Assembly: GCA_044464765.1 (NCBI GenBank)
Contig: JBIQKZ010000002.1
Span: forward strand, 200,266-264,265
Direction of reading: 5' to 3'
Source: JBIQKZ01 sp044464765
GTDB taxonomy: Bacteria; Pseudomonadota; Gammaproteobacteria; Burkholderiales; Burkholderiaceae_B
Length of the DNA stretch: 64,000 bases
Part shown: positions 16,647 to 26,170 of the stretch, one piece after another
How the letters are laid out: each line of letters starts with the position of its first letter
Position numbering within the stretch: position 1 is the first letter of the stretch
The notes under the pieces: generated by a model
Told to the model about the DNA's origin: nothing
Databases searched by the model: none
What the model saw: the letters and a program-made list of their open reading frames with translations, nothing else
Made by a program: the position numbers and the translations under genes

Positions 16647-18074
16647 ATGACTGAAGCAGAGCTAGTTCAAATTCTGACACGCGGCGAAGACAGCCGTCAC
16701 CAATTCAAGCGCGAAGCGCACAATGCTGACAGCATCGCGGCAGAATTGGCAGCACTTGCCAACAGTGGTGGTGGTCGCTTGTTCCTAGGCGTTAGCGACG
16801 ATGGTCAGATCGTCGGCCTAGAGGCGGCGAATGTCCGGCAGGTCAACCAACTGCTAAGCAATGCGGCATCCCAACACGTACGCCCACCCATACACCCTAT
16901 TACTGATAACGTTCAGACCGAGCACGGTGTCGTCATGGTCGTCACGGTGTCCGATGGCTTGTCCAAACCTTACATTGATAATCACGGACGCATCTGGGTA
17001 AAAAATGGATCCGATAAACGTCACGTCACTGCCCGTGAAGAAATTCAGCGCCTATTTCAGCGTGCTGGGTTGGTTTATGCGGATGTTATTCCCGTCACCG
17101 GCACGTCCACTGACGATATCGACGAAAAAACCTTTGCTGCCTACTTTACGCGCCGTTATGGTCAGTCGCCTGAGGTTGCGGGACAACCTCTATCACAATT
17201 ACTGCAGAACTTGGGATTGGGCGATGGGCAAGAACTTAACCTGGGTGGCTTGATGCTGTTTGGCAAACGCCCTCAGCGCTATCGCCCTGCTTTTGAAGTC
17301 AAGGCCGTTGCGTTTCCAGGCTTGGTATTACATGACAGCCGTTACCTGGATAGCGAAGATATCGGCGGTACGCTTTTAGAGCAGTACCAGCGCAGCTTTG
17401 CCTTCATTAAACGTAACCTGCGTCACGTTCAAGCTGACAGAGGTTTCAACACCTTGGGTCAGTTGGAAATTCCAGAGCAAGCTCTTGAAGAGTTATTGGT
17501 CAACGCCCTGATTCACCGAGACTACTTCACCAGTGCGTCCATTCGCCTGATGGTGTTTGCAGATCGTGTCGAAATCATCAGCCCCGGTCATTTACCCGAC
17601 AGCCTGAGCACTGAAGCCATCCGCCAGGGCGCAACCAACCGGCGTAATCCCACGCTCACGGAACATGCCGTCCACATCCTGCCATATCGGGGGTTAGGTA
17701 CGGGTATACCGCGCGCATTGCATGACTGGCCTACCATTGAACTACTGGATGAAATAGCCAGCAACCAATTCAAAGTCGTCGTACCTAGGCCGCAACAGCC
17801 GAACGCGACTACCCCCCAAGTCACCCCCCAAGTCACCCCCCAAGTCACCCCCCAAGTTAGGGATTTACTGGAGGTGATCCGAGGAGAGCAAACCCGAACG
17901 GAATTAATGGATGCCCTTGGGTTAAACGACCGCAAGCATTTTCGAGTTGCTTACCTACAGCCTGCGCTCGACGCAGGGTTGATTGCCATGACCATACCGG
18001 ACAAACCCAATAGTAGCTTACAGAAATATCGAATTACCGAACAGGGGCAGGCACTACTCGCTCAGCAATATTAA
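16647..18074 (+). CDS. AlbA/Schlafen-type ATP-binding protein
   Basis: 475-residue protein. Residues 1-125 form an AlbA_2/Schlafen-like domain (RHQFKREAHN, ANSGGGRLFLGVSDDG, IWVKNGSDKRHV). Residues about 270-380 match the HATPase_c_4 domain found in RecG-like ATP-dependent DNA-binding proteins (ELLVNALIHRDY, GLGTGIPRAL). Four TPQV units (17811-17858) link to a C-terminal winged-helix region (RTELMDALGLNDRKHF). Such proteins are annotated as putative transcriptional regulators or helicases and are frequent in mobile and defence islands. Starts 300 bases inside the proposed att site; pairs with the unknown gene at 18120. Confidence 0.85.
   Translation: MTEAELVQILTRGEDSRHQFKREAHNADSIAAELAALANSGGGRLFLGVSDDGQIVGLEAANVRQVNQLLSNAASQHVRPPIHPITDNVQTEHGVVMVVTVSDGLSKPYIDNHGRIWVKNGSDKRHVTAREEIQRLFQRAGLVYADVIPVTGTSTDDIDEKTFAAYFTRRYGQSPEVAGQPLSQLLQNLGLGDGQELNLGGLMLFGKRPQRYRPAFEVKAVAFPGLVLHDSRYLDSEDIGGTLLEQYQRSFAFIKRNLRHVQADRGFNTLGQLEIPEQALEELLVNALIHRDYFTSASIRLMVFADRVEIISPGHLPDSLSTEAIRQGATNRRNPTLTEHAVHILPYRGLGTGIPRALHDWPTIELLDEIASNQFKVVVPRPQQPNATTPQVTPQVTPQVTPQVRDLLEVIRGEQTRTELMDALGLNDRKHFRVAYLQPALDAGLIAMTIPDKPNSSLQKYRITEQGQALLAQQY
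17811..17858. repeat. Four 12-bp tandem repeats (TPQV linker)
   Basis: Unit ACCCCCCAAGTC repeated four times, the last with one change. Each unit encodes Thr-Pro-Gln-Val in the linker of the AlbA-type protein. Since 12 is a multiple of three, copy-number change would lengthen or shorten the linker without a frameshift. Confidence 0.95.
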
Positions 18075-18119
18075 GCTCGTTATCGATCAGACAAAGCCTT
18101 TTCTCACGCCGTAACCACT

Positions 18120-19166
18120 ATGAATGACAATCGAATACGTGCTGCAGCCCGTAAGGCGCTGATGACAGCAGATCCACTTTACTACGCCTGGCTGCCGGAG
18201 CAACAGGAACGGTTTCGCGCGACCATGGACGATGTGGCCAGTGACAAGGTGGCTGCTGTTTTGCTCCGTGAGTTGCTGGACATCTCATGTACCGCTGACA
18301 ATGCCGGTGATATCTGGAGTGACCTGCCACTGTCGCAGCTTGAACATATCAACTGGGCGAAACTGCTGACCACCGGTATCGGTGAAGATATGATTTGGCT
18401 CAACGAATCCATGGCCGAAAATGTCAGCCTGCTCGACTTCGATACCCTGCATGATTACGACCTCAACGATTACCACTTCCAGGAAGCAGCCAATAGCAAG
18501 GAGATCACGGACTACCAGCAGCGGAATTACTATGCGCTGCGATTTTCCCGTTGGGCGCGCTTGCTCATTAATGACAAACTCCATTACGCCACTCTCAGCT
18601 CGCTGGCCACGTATATAACGGACCAGCTTCAAGAACAAGGGGACGACATGATCCAGCGCCTGCTTCCTCATGAATATGTGGAGGGGAAAAACCATGGAAA
18701 GCAGGAAAAGAGCGGCTTTCTCTGGGATATGCAGGTGGATGCCGGCGGGTTGGAACCGCAACTCGAAGAGCTAAAGCGGCAGTGGTATCAGTACATCCAG
18801 CAGCGCTGGACTGAACTCAGCGAGTCATTCATGGATCAGCCGCCAGCCGCCTTCATGAAGCACACCAGCGAACATGGGGAGGCGAACACCCTTTTTTTGT
18901 TCAACAATTCCGCTGCTCTGGAGCGCATTCGTTGGCGCAGTTTCCTCTCGGACTGCCGGCAGTTGGAACGGAATTTCAGTGGAGTGGAGTGTCATGTGAC
19001 CGAGGTCTGGAAGCAGACCGAAGACTGGCTGCATGAAACGCACCGCGACATTATCCAGAATTTTGACCCTACTGTGATCAGACTGAGGAAAACGCGCAAG
19101 GTTGTAGTGGCCCCTGGTGCTTTTGACAGCTTGTTGCAATTGGATGAGGATAATCATCGTCAATAA
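18120..19166 (+). CDS. Protein of unknown function next to AlbA-type gene
   Basis: 348-residue soluble acidic protein starting MNDNRIRAAARKALMTADPLYY. It is mostly helical by composition, rich in Trp, Asp and Gln, with no membrane segment or signal. I recognise no domain. It starts 45 bases after the AlbA-type gene on the same strand and may form an operon with it. Codon use is less GC-rich than in the left half. A role in an island-borne defence or regulatory pair is conceivable but is inference. Confidence 0.75.
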   Translation: MNDNRIRAAARKALMTADPLYYAWLPEQQERFRATMDDVASDKVAAVLLRELLDISCTADNAGDIWSDLPLSQLEHINWAKLLTTGIGEDMIWLNESMAENVSLLDFDTLHDYDLNDYHFQEAANSKEITDYQQRNYYALRFSRWARLLINDKLHYATLSSLATYITDQLQEQGDDMIQRLLPHEYVEGKNHGKQEKSGFLWDMQVDAGGLEPQLEELKRQWYQYIQQRWTELSESFMDQPPAAFMKHTSEHGEANTLFLFNNSAALERIRWRSFLSDCRQLERNFSGVECHVTEVWKQTEDWLHETHRDIIQNFDPTVIRLRKTRKVVVAPGAFDSLLQLDEDNHRQ

Positions 19167-19500
19167 ATGCCGCCCCATGAAAGGCAACGCCGGACGCCTA
19201 TTACAGTAATATCAGCGCAGGTTCAGATCCTTTCTTTACCTAAGACCCTTCAAGCACGCTATGCAGCATCCTCGCTACGGATGGTAACAACGGCCCGAAC
19301 CTAGGCGAGCCACATACCAAAGCTTTTGGTGGAGGTCTATTCGAGCTGCGGTTAAAAGGAGCAGAAGGCATCGCCCGAGTTTTTACTGCACCTTGATTGG
19401 CCATCGTATTGTGATGCTTCACAACTTCGTGAAGAAGGCCGACAAAACGCCACCGGCAGAACGCATGGGTTACCAAGGCCCCAGATGTAGCACGGCTGGA
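19167..19500. other. No supported gene
   Basis: Stretch between the unknown 348-residue gene and the truncated radC. Open frames on both strands (for example 19240-19476 minus) show no recognisable domain. It contains the junction where radC homology stops, near 19514. Confidence 0.55.
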
Positions 19501-19859
19501 AAACTCACTGGTAGGCGTAGCGCGGTTTTGACGATTTCGCGCGGGTATACGCTGGCCTGCGTCAGGGTTCCATGGCTCATTTCCATGTAACGGATCACCT
19601 TAAACTGGCTATTCAGGTACAACACAGCGGCGACTTCGTGCCCCATTCCCGACAGTTTCGACTGAAAATACCGTTTGACGGTGTCCGGGTTACCCATTGC
19701 GGCCCGATCACTAATCAGACTTTCTGCGGCGATCCGCGCGGCGGCCAGTACGTGCGAATCGGTCGCGGCATGATACCGGCCCGATGGGCTGCGCACGTAA
19801 AGCGTCTGCCCTGCGTTCATGTTGTCATAGCCCAAAGCTGCGGTGGTGTCGGGTGTCAT
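19470..19859 (-). pseudogene. RadC-like JAB-domain gene, 3' truncated
   Basis: The first about 115 residues match mobile-element RadC proteins (MPN/JAB domain): GHEVAAVLYLNSQFKVIRY and GTLTQASVYPREIVKTALRL. The sequence then leaves the family before the conserved HNHPSG metal-binding segment and ends after a few unrelated codons. The catalytic part is therefore missing. Such radC genes are typical cargo of ICEs and plasmids. The start overlaps the stop of an upstream reading frame (ATGA at 19856-19859). Confidence 0.8.
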
Positions 19860-20065
19860 CGTGCTTTTCCTTCCAAGAGTTGCGCGGTATAAGTTCTTTC
19901 CTGCTGACCGGGGCCGAAGATTCTGAGCCTGACGTAGGTTTTCCGGTATTTGCAGTAATACGGCTCGTTCGGTGTTGCCGCCGTTGCCGTGAGTTCGTCG
20001 CCTTGCCGTGCTGAATCACGTAGCGACGAACGGAAAGTGACCGTGGAATAAATGGAAGGGACCCG
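19856..20065 (-). pseudogene. 3' end of a gene coupled to radC
   Basis: An open frame without start codon ends in TGA overlapping the radC ATG and encodes about 65 residues, including PNEPYYCKYRKTYVRLRIFG and a terminal QERTYTAQLLEGKAR. The composition is protein-like and the ATGA coupling to radC is typical of mobile-element operons. I do not recognise the family. The 5' part is lost. Confidence 0.5.
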
Positions 20066-20394
20066 CGCCGCGGGGAGGCAGCCGCTTATGCCGCGAAAGC
20101 GCTTGAAGTGTGGGAGTGCAGTGATACAGTTGGCGTTCTAGGCGACGAGCTCATTGCAGCGGGGATCACGACCATGTATTGGCTCACTGCAGATACCGGC
20201 CGCGCGGCGAGCGCCACCATCGCCCGATGGGCGATCTAACTACACGCGGGTTTATGTCTAGCGTCGGCTAGCACGCAGCACGAAAGCTAAATTCGCATTC
20301 CTGAGCGAAGGCCCAAAGTTACTGGTGTACGCTTTTAAAAATCTGCTTCCAGGTCGGGCGGATTCATGCGGTCAGTGCAAGGCGTCATCAAATA
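20066..20394. other. No supported gene
   Basis: Mosaic sequence between scraps of mobile-element genes. I see no recognisable coding sequence or RNA gene. Confidence 0.5.
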
Positions 20395-20490
20395 CTTGCG
20401 TCGGGATCTAAGTCCTAAAGTTTTCCGTGGTCTTGTATTTAGTTTTGCGGCAACTTCATCTAGTTGATTTTGGGTGTACGTCGGATGCCA
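20395..20490 (-). mobile_element. IS30-family transposase remnant
   Basis: Inside a 171-codon minus-strand frame, the segment YTQNQLDEVAAKLNTRPRKT followed by LGLRS matches the C-terminal end of IS30-family transposases, where an N-x-RPRKTLG motif is diagnostic. The catalytic DDE part is absent and the rest of the frame is not transposase-like. A decayed insertion at the edge of the copper island. Confidence 0.65.
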
Positions 20491-20876
20491 GTTCATTACC
20501 TGCCTGGACCAGAGCCAGCAGCTCACCCGCTTCAAGGTTCTTGATGCCGGAAAAGTAAGCCTATACGGGTTCTGTCGCGGTGGAGTCTCATAAATAAGTA
20601 TCCGAAGAGATACCGAAAGATTCACAGTATGCAAAGTATTTGACTTCGGCAAGTTGACTGTTATGCCAAGAGCCGAAATCGGTGGCGCGCGATCGTTTGT
20701 TGCTCTGTAGGAAATTCCATGACAGAAATGTAATGCGCTAAACCCTCGATGAGCGACTGAACGCACGTGGGTATCTGGCATCATGTAACCTACCCCCTTA
20801 ATCGTCCCTGTACGCTCAGAGTTCTTGCCGTACATGGACTGGACTTGCACCTACTGTTGGAAGGGCTTTTATCGTC

Positions 20877-23213
20877 ATGACGCAGAACAAATCTGAACAA
20901 CTTCACCAGCACAAGGTGACACAATTAGACTCTGGTTCCCAACTCACCGATCCGGTGTGCGGTATGCGTGTAACGGAAGGCTCGCCACACCATGTTGAGC
21001 GCGGCGGTCGGCCCTTTTATTTTTGCAGCGCGAAATGCCTGGACACGTTCAACAGCGACCCGGAGAAGTTCCTCACACAAAAAAACAAAGGGGAAATCGC
21101 GCTCGAGCAAGTCCCTTCGGGCACCATCTATACCTGCCCGATGCATCCCGAAATCCGACAGGATCACCCGGGGAGCTGTCCGAAGTGCGGTATGGCGCTC
21201 GAGCCGCTTATGCCCAGCCTCGATGACGATAATCCTGAGCTGAAAGACTTCTCGCGCAGATTCTGGTGGACGCTGCCCTTTACCGTTGTCGTCACTGTGC
21301 TGGCCATGTTCGGTCCTCGGCTCGGCTGGTTTAACATAACGACGCAAACGTGGATCGAGCTCGTGCTCTCGATTCCTGTGGTGTTATGGTCGGGGCAGCC
21401 ATTTTTCGTGCGTGGCTGGCAATCGATTATCAACCGCAGCCCTAACATGTGGACGCTCATTGGGCTGGGCACAGGTGCGGCATTTGTCTACAGCACCGTT
21501 GCGACGGTCGCCCCGGGCGTATTTCCTGAAACGTTCATGTCGATGGGGCGCGTTGACGTTTACTTTGAAGCCGCAGTGGTCATTATTTCCTTGACACTAT
21601 TCGGCCAGGTTCTCGAGCTGCGGGCGCGATCGCAAACTTCGGCCGCCATCAAGTCTTTACTTGGCCTGGCCCCCAAGACGGCCCGCCGCATCAACGCGGA
21701 CGGAACCGAAGAGGACGTACCGCTTTCGAACGTCCATGAAGGCGATCGTTTGCGTGTGCGCCCAGGCGAAAAGGTACCGGTGGATGGCCTTGTCGAAGAC
21801 GGCACGAGTTCCTTGGATGAGTCGATGCTAACCGGAGAATCTCTGCCGGTGAGCAAGCGGCCAGGCGACAGGGTCATCGGGGCAACCATGAATACGTCTG
21901 GTGCGCTGGTGATCCGTGCCGAGAAGGTCGGCTCGGCCACGGTGCTCTCGCAAATCGTCCAGCTCGTCGCCCAGGCGCAGCGCTCCCGCGCACCGATGCA
22001 ACGCATGGCTGACCTTGTGGCCGGTTATTTCGTCATGGCCGTGGTCGCCATCGCCATCGCCACGCTGTTTGTCTGGGGCATTTTCGGTCCACAGCCAAGC
22101 TGGGTTTATGGCTTGATCAACGCCGTAGCGGTGTTGATCATTGCCTGCCCTTGTGCATTGGGGCTCGCCACACCCATGTCCGTCATGGTGGCGACGGGCC
22201 GAGGCGCCACGCAAGGCGTGCTCTTTCGCGATGCAGCCGCGATCGAAAACCTGCGCAAAGTCGATACGCTCATTGTCGATAAAACCGGCACCTTGACGGA
22301 AGGCCGGCCTGCGTTCGAGCAAGCCATCCCCGCCGGCGACATGGAAGCCGACGAGGTGCTGCGCCTTGCAGCAAGCCTGGATCAAGGCAGCGAACATCCC
22401 TTGGCAGACGCCATCGTCGACGCCGCTCGCGAACGAGGCTTAAGCTTGAGTCCTGTTAACGATTTTGAATCAGGCAGCGGCATTGGCGTTCGCGGCCAGG
22501 TCGACCGCAAAATGCTGGCATTGGGAAATACCGCGCTCATGCAGCAAGAAAGCGTGAATGTCCAGGAGTTGACGACCACCGCTGAATCCTTCCGGACCAC
22601 GGGCGCCAGCGTCATGTATCTGGCAGTTGATGGCCGGTTGGCGGGCTTGCTGGCCGTCTCCGACCCTATAAAGGGCAGTACGCCTGAAGCGATGCGCACG
22701 CTGAAGGCGGCGGGAATCCGCGTCATCATGGCCACCGGCGACGGCGTCTCGACCGCGAAAGCCGTTGCGCAACGCCTGGGCATCGAAGAGGTCCATGGCG
22801 AGGTTAAACCCGCCGACAAGCTGGACTTAGTTAACAAGCTCCAATCGGAGGGGCGCATTGTCGCCATGGCGGGCGACGGCATTAACGATGCGCCGGCTCT
22901 TGCCAAAGCAAACGTCGGCATTGCTATGGGAACGGGCACCGACGTGGCCATGAATAGTGCGCAAATTACGCTGGTCAAAGGGGATCTGCGCGGTATCTCC
23001 ACGGCTCAACACCTATCGAACATGACGGTGGCCAATATGAAGCAAAACCTCGGCTTCGCATTCATTTACAACGCACTGGGCGTGCCGCTGGCAGCGGGTG
23101 TCTTATATCCGTTTACTGGACTCTTGCTCTCGCCGTTGATCGCTGCATTGGCCATGAGCTTAAGCTCGGCGTCAGTCGTATTTAACGCACTACGACTGCG
23201 AAAATCCGTCTAA
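20877..23213 (+). CDS. copA: Copper-translocating P-type ATPase with YHS domain
   Basis: 778-residue P1B-type ATPase. Residues about 24-65 are a YHS domain (DPVCGMRV, FYFCSAKC); residues about 87-112 are a heavy-metal-binding domain (YTCPMHPEIRQDHPGSCPKC). Then come eight membrane helices with the Cu(I) motif CPC (IIACPCALGLATP, near residue 423), phosphorylation motif DKTGTLT (Asp near 468) and the hinge GDGINDAPA (near 666). It should pump Cu(I), or Ag(I), to the periplasm. The YHS/HMBD arrangement without HMA domain is typical of SilP/PcoE-associated pumps. A close paralogue lies at 50406-52790. Start at ATG 20877 with a loosely spaced GGAAGG. Confidence 0.93.
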   Translation: MTQNKSEQLHQHKVTQLDSGSQLTDPVCGMRVTEGSPHHVERGGRPFYFCSAKCLDTFNSDPEKFLTQKNKGEIALEQVPSGTIYTCPMHPEIRQDHPGSCPKCGMALEPLMPSLDDDNPELKDFSRRFWWTLPFTVVVTVLAMFGPRLGWFNITTQTWIELVLSIPVVLWSGQPFFVRGWQSIINRSPNMWTLIGLGTGAAFVYSTVATVAPGVFPETFMSMGRVDVYFEAAVVIISLTLFGQVLELRARSQTSAAIKSLLGLAPKTARRINADGTEEDVPLSNVHEGDRLRVRPGEKVPVDGLVEDGTSSLDESMLTGESLPVSKRPGDRVIGATMNTSGALVIRAEKVGSATVLSQIVQLVAQAQRSRAPMQRMADLVAGYFVMAVVAIAIATLFVWGIFGPQPSWVYGLINAVAVLIIACPCALGLATPMSVMVATGRGATQGVLFRDAAAIENLRKVDTLIVDKTGTLTEGRPAFEQAIPAGDMEADEVLRLAASLDQGSEHPLADAIVDAARERGLSLSPVNDFESGSGIGVRGQVDRKMLALGNTALMQQESVNVQELTTTAESFRTTGASVMYLAVDGRLAGLLAVSDPIKGSTPEAMRTLKAAGIRVIMATGDGVSTAKAVAQRLGIEEVHGEVKPADKLDLVNKLQSEGRIVAMAGDGINDAPALAKANVGIAMGTGTDVAMNSAQITLVKGDLRGISTAQHLSNMTVANMKQNLGFAFIYNALGVPLAAGVLYPFTGLLLSPLIAALAMSLSSASVVFNALRLRKSV

Positions 23214-23266
23214 GGCCGAGTTTTCCTTGCGTACGCGCGACATCCAATAATAGTAGACATAGACCA

Positions 23267-23292
23267 CGGTCATTACAGCTTTGTAATGACCG
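23267..23292. promoter_or_regulatory. Cop box 1 (CopR-type palindrome)
   Basis: CGGTCATTACA-N4-TGTAATGACCG, eleven-base perfect arms, containing ATTACA-N4-TGTAAT. It lies 84 bases upstream of the Met-rich periplasmic protein gene at 23376. Best of the eight copies in the window and likely bound by the CopR regulator encoded at 42164-42847. Confidence 0.8.
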
Positions 23293-23375
23293 CGACATCT
23301 CTGTGACAGATCATGGCAAGTATAGTCAAGACAGTAGCCAACCTCTTGACTATTAATTGCTGCAAGGAGCTCACC

Positions 23376-23858
23376 ATGAGAAAAGTTCGTTTAGTTGTTT
23401 CTTCTATTATTTTAAGTTCGGCTAGCGCTCTAGCCCTGGCTCAGACCGCAGACGAGCACAACGTCCACCATCCTGAGTTGGCCGCGACGGGCGGGACGTC
23501 AGCATCAGGCCAAACAGATGTGGATCCGGCTCTGTTAGAAAAGCAAATGGATACGCACATGCAGACGATGCATGCATTTCATGAAAAGCTTCAGAAGGCG
23601 AGCCCCGATGAACGGCAAGCACTGATGTCCGAGCACCATAAGCTAATGCAGGAAGGCATGAAAATGATGGGAATGGCTACTGCGGGAATGCAAGGTATGG
23701 GAATGAAGGACGGTATGTCTCCCCAAACAGCCGAAAAGACTTCCACGAAATCATCAGCGGCACACCACACGATGATGCTAAAGCGCATGGACATGATGCA
23801 GTCGATGATGCAAATGATGATGGATCGCATGCCTGCGCCTACTACTCCAGCCCAATAG
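23376..23858 (+). CDS. Met/His-rich periplasmic protein
   Basis: 160 residues. Residues 1-22 form a Sec signal peptide (VRLVVSSIILSSASALALAQ). The mature part has many Met and His residues (KLMQEGMKMMGMATAGMQGMGMK and MDMMQSMMQMMMDR regions), well suited to bind Cu(I) through thioether sulfur. It looks like a small helical copper-binding periplasmic protein; no exact family recognised. ATG 23376 has an AAGGAG ribosome site, so the open frame from 23313 was shortened. A cop box lies just upstream. Confidence 0.82.
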   Translation: MRKVRLVVSSIILSSASALALAQTADEHNVHHPELAATGGTSASGQTDVDPALLEKQMDTHMQTMHAFHEKLQKASPDERQALMSEHHKLMQEGMKMMGMATAGMQGMGMKDGMSPQTAEKTSTKSSAAHHTMMLKRMDMMQSMMQMMMDRMPAPTTPAQ

Positions 23859-23905
23859 TTTAGCTACTTAAGGGCCATGAGTTGCCAACCGATGGGTAAA
23901 CCGAC

Positions 23906-26170
23906 ATGACCACCGAAAAATCGTATAGACCGCAGAAAGCAGTCCGCCCTGATGCAGCAGAAGAAGGCAGTACAGCTGGCCCATCAGGAAATACTCTGGG
24001 GCTTTTTTCAGCTGCTGGACTGCCGTCGGTCGACGCGATGAGGGAGTACACAGTCGATACCTGGCAACGAAGCATTCTCTATGCGGACGTGATGCGCCAG
24101 CGCGGCAACCAGTACCAGGCCCACCTTAGCGAAGAAGTTCCGAATGTTCTGGACTTCCCTTCTGAAGTGGTTCTGTCCGGCCGGGACTTGCCTCGTCCCG
24201 TGAACTATTGGCTGGTACGGATCATACCGCCTGAGGATAAGCCCACGGACCACATGAAGCGGCCTTTCGTGGTGATCGATCCACGCGCGGGCCACGGCCC
24301 CGGCATTGGCGGCTTTAAAGTCGACAGCGAGATCGGTGTGGTGATCGGCGCCGGCCATCCATGCTATTTCATTGGCTTCTTGCCCGACCCAGTACCGGGG
24401 CAGACGATCGAGGACGTGATGCACGCCGAAGCGGCTTTTCTGGAAAAAGTGATTGCATCGCACCCATGCCGCGAGGGCAAACCGGCCGTCATCGGCAATT
24501 GCCAAGCGGGCTGGCAGATCCTGATGACCGCAGCGATGCGCCCCGAATTGTTCGGCCCAATCATTGTCGCCGGCGCACCGCTGTCGTATTGGGCTGGCTG
24601 GCGCGGGCGTAACCCCATGCGCTATGCCGCAGGCCTGCTTGGTGGCAGTTGGCTCACTGCAATGACCAGCGACCTTGGCGCTGGACGCTTTGATGGCGCC
24701 TGGTTGGTGCAAAACTTCGAAAACCTGAATCCAGCCAACACGCTATGGAGCAAACAACACCACCTATACACCAACATCGACACCGAGGCCTCACGCTACT
24801 TGGGCTTTGAAAAATATTGGGGAGGATACGTCTACCTCAACGATGTGGAGATGCAGTACATCGTTGATGATCTGTTCATTGGCAACCGTCTTGCCACGGC
24901 CGAACTGCTCACCTCGGACGGCGTGCGTATCGACTTGCGCAACATTCGCTCGCCGATCGTGGTGTTCTGCTCCTATGGCGACAACATTACACCGCCACCG
25001 CAGGCGCTAGGCTGGATCACGGACCTGTACGACGATGACAAGGATGTGCTCACGCACGATCAAACCATTATCTACGCCACTCACGAAAGCGTCGGCCATT
25101 TGGGCATCTTCGTTTCCGGGGCGGTAAGTCGCAAAGAGCATCATAAGTTCGCCACCAACATTGACTTGATCGACGTCTTGCCCGCCGGCATTTACCGTGC
25201 AACGATTGCGGAAAATTCACAAAAAGATGCAGCGCTTTCCACCGAGCGCTATGAGCTGTCGATCGAACGTGAAGGCATCGCCAGCGTGCGTGAAATCGTT
25301 CAGCCAGACCCGGAGAGCGACCGGCGTTTCGCCGCTGTGGCGCAAGTATCGAAGATCAACCTCGGTTTGTACCGTCAGTTTGTCCAGCCCTGGGTGCGCC
25401 AGGCAGTGACGCCGCAGACGGCGCACTGGGTACAGACCATGCACCCGTTGCGGCTTTCTTACGAATGGTGGTCTGATCGCAATCCATTAGCACCGGTCAT
25501 AGCTGATACGGCAAAAAAAGTCCGCGAGCAACGCACACCCATTGCCGGCGACAATCCTTTTCTGCAAATCCAGGGAGCTTGGTCGGACGCTATCGTAAAG
25601 ACGTTGAATCTCTGGCGAGACGTTCGCGACGACGCCTACGAAAAGGCTTTTGAATGGATATACAGCTCATCTTGGGTACAAGCACTCGCCGGACAAGCGG
25701 CCGATGACGATCCCTCGCGCAAGCGACCCAGCGTTTCGCCCGAACACCGGGCCTTTATGGCGCAAGAAATCGCTGGGCTTCGCAACTCGGTAGCTGACGG
25801 CGGCGCCGTCGAGGCAGGTATTCGAGCCGTATTCTATATTCACCGCTTCTGCAGTTCAATCGACGAACGACGTGCCAACCTGACGCTTGAGCTGCATCAA
25901 CCCGACTGCGATCGTGGCTTTGACATGGACTCTTTCCGAGAGATCGTACGTCGACAAGCCAACATCATCCGTATTGATGCCGACGCAGCAATCGCCGCGT
26001 TGCCCCAATTACTCGCGCGTGAGGAACCGGCACGAATTCGCGAAGTCGCGCGAACATTGGGGCGTCTACGCAGCCTTGGGCCGCTATCGACGATTGAAGA
26101 ATCGAGCTTGACGCACATGCTAGATGTCTTCAATGTTGCAGCGGCAAGTCAGGAGGCTGTACTGTCCTAA
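23906..26170 (+). CDS. DUF3141 domain-containing protein (PHA-synthase-like hydrolase fold)
   Basis: 754-residue protein. The N-terminal half resembles class III polyhydroxyalkanoate-synthase-type alpha/beta folds (VIDPRAGHGPGIGGFK, GNCQAGWQILMTAAM, with Cys in the nucleophile-elbow position, and a THESVGHLGIF His segment). The C-terminal part is helical. DUF3141 proteins are often found near acetate-kinase, phosphoketolase and phosphotransacetylase genes; here acetate kinase lies 1.9 kb away. Biochemical function is not established. No signal peptide. It is the only such gene in the window and starts 47 bases after the Met-rich protein gene, so may be co-transcribed. Confidence 0.87.
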   Translation: MTTEKSYRPQKAVRPDAAEEGSTAGPSGNTLGLFSAAGLPSVDAMREYTVDTWQRSILYADVMRQRGNQYQAHLSEEVPNVLDFPSEVVLSGRDLPRPVNYWLVRIIPPEDKPTDHMKRPFVVIDPRAGHGPGIGGFKVDSEIGVVIGAGHPCYFIGFLPDPVPGQTIEDVMHAEAAFLEKVIASHPCREGKPAVIGNCQAGWQILMTAAMRPELFGPIIVAGAPLSYWAGWRGRNPMRYAAGLLGGSWLTAMTSDLGAGRFDGAWLVQNFENLNPANTLWSKQHHLYTNIDTEASRYLGFEKYWGGYVYLNDVEMQYIVDDLFIGNRLATAELLTSDGVRIDLRNIRSPIVVFCSYGDNITPPPQALGWITDLYDDDKDVLTHDQTIIYATHESVGHLGIFVSGAVSRKEHHKFATNIDLIDVLPAGIYRATIAENSQKDAALSTERYELSIEREGIASVREIVQPDPESDRRFAAVAQVSKINLGLYRQFVQPWVRQAVTPQTAHWVQTMHPLRLSYEWWSDRNPLAPVIADTAKKVREQRTPIAGDNPFLQIQGAWSDAIVKTLNLWRDVRDDAYEKAFEWIYSSSWVQALAGQAADDDPSRKRPSVSPEHRAFMAQEIAGLRNSVADGGAVEAGIRAVFYIHRFCSSIDERRANLTLELHQPDCDRGFDMDSFREIVRRQANIIRIDADAAIAALPQLLAREEPARIREVARTLGRLRSLGPLSTIEESSLTHMLDVFNVAAASQEAVLS

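Noticed and set aside
17811..17858. CRISPR-like array
   Set aside because: The 12-bp units are directly adjacent without spacers and encode a protein linker.
19240..19476. 78-codon minus-strand frame downstream of truncated radC
   Set aside because: No recognisable domain and no coupling to radC.
20850..20876. CueR-like promoter in front of the first copper ATPase (TTGCAC, 19-bp gap, TATCGT)
   Set aside because: The -10-like box ends one base before the chosen ATG, so transcription would start inside the coding region. The match to CueR half-sites is also weak.
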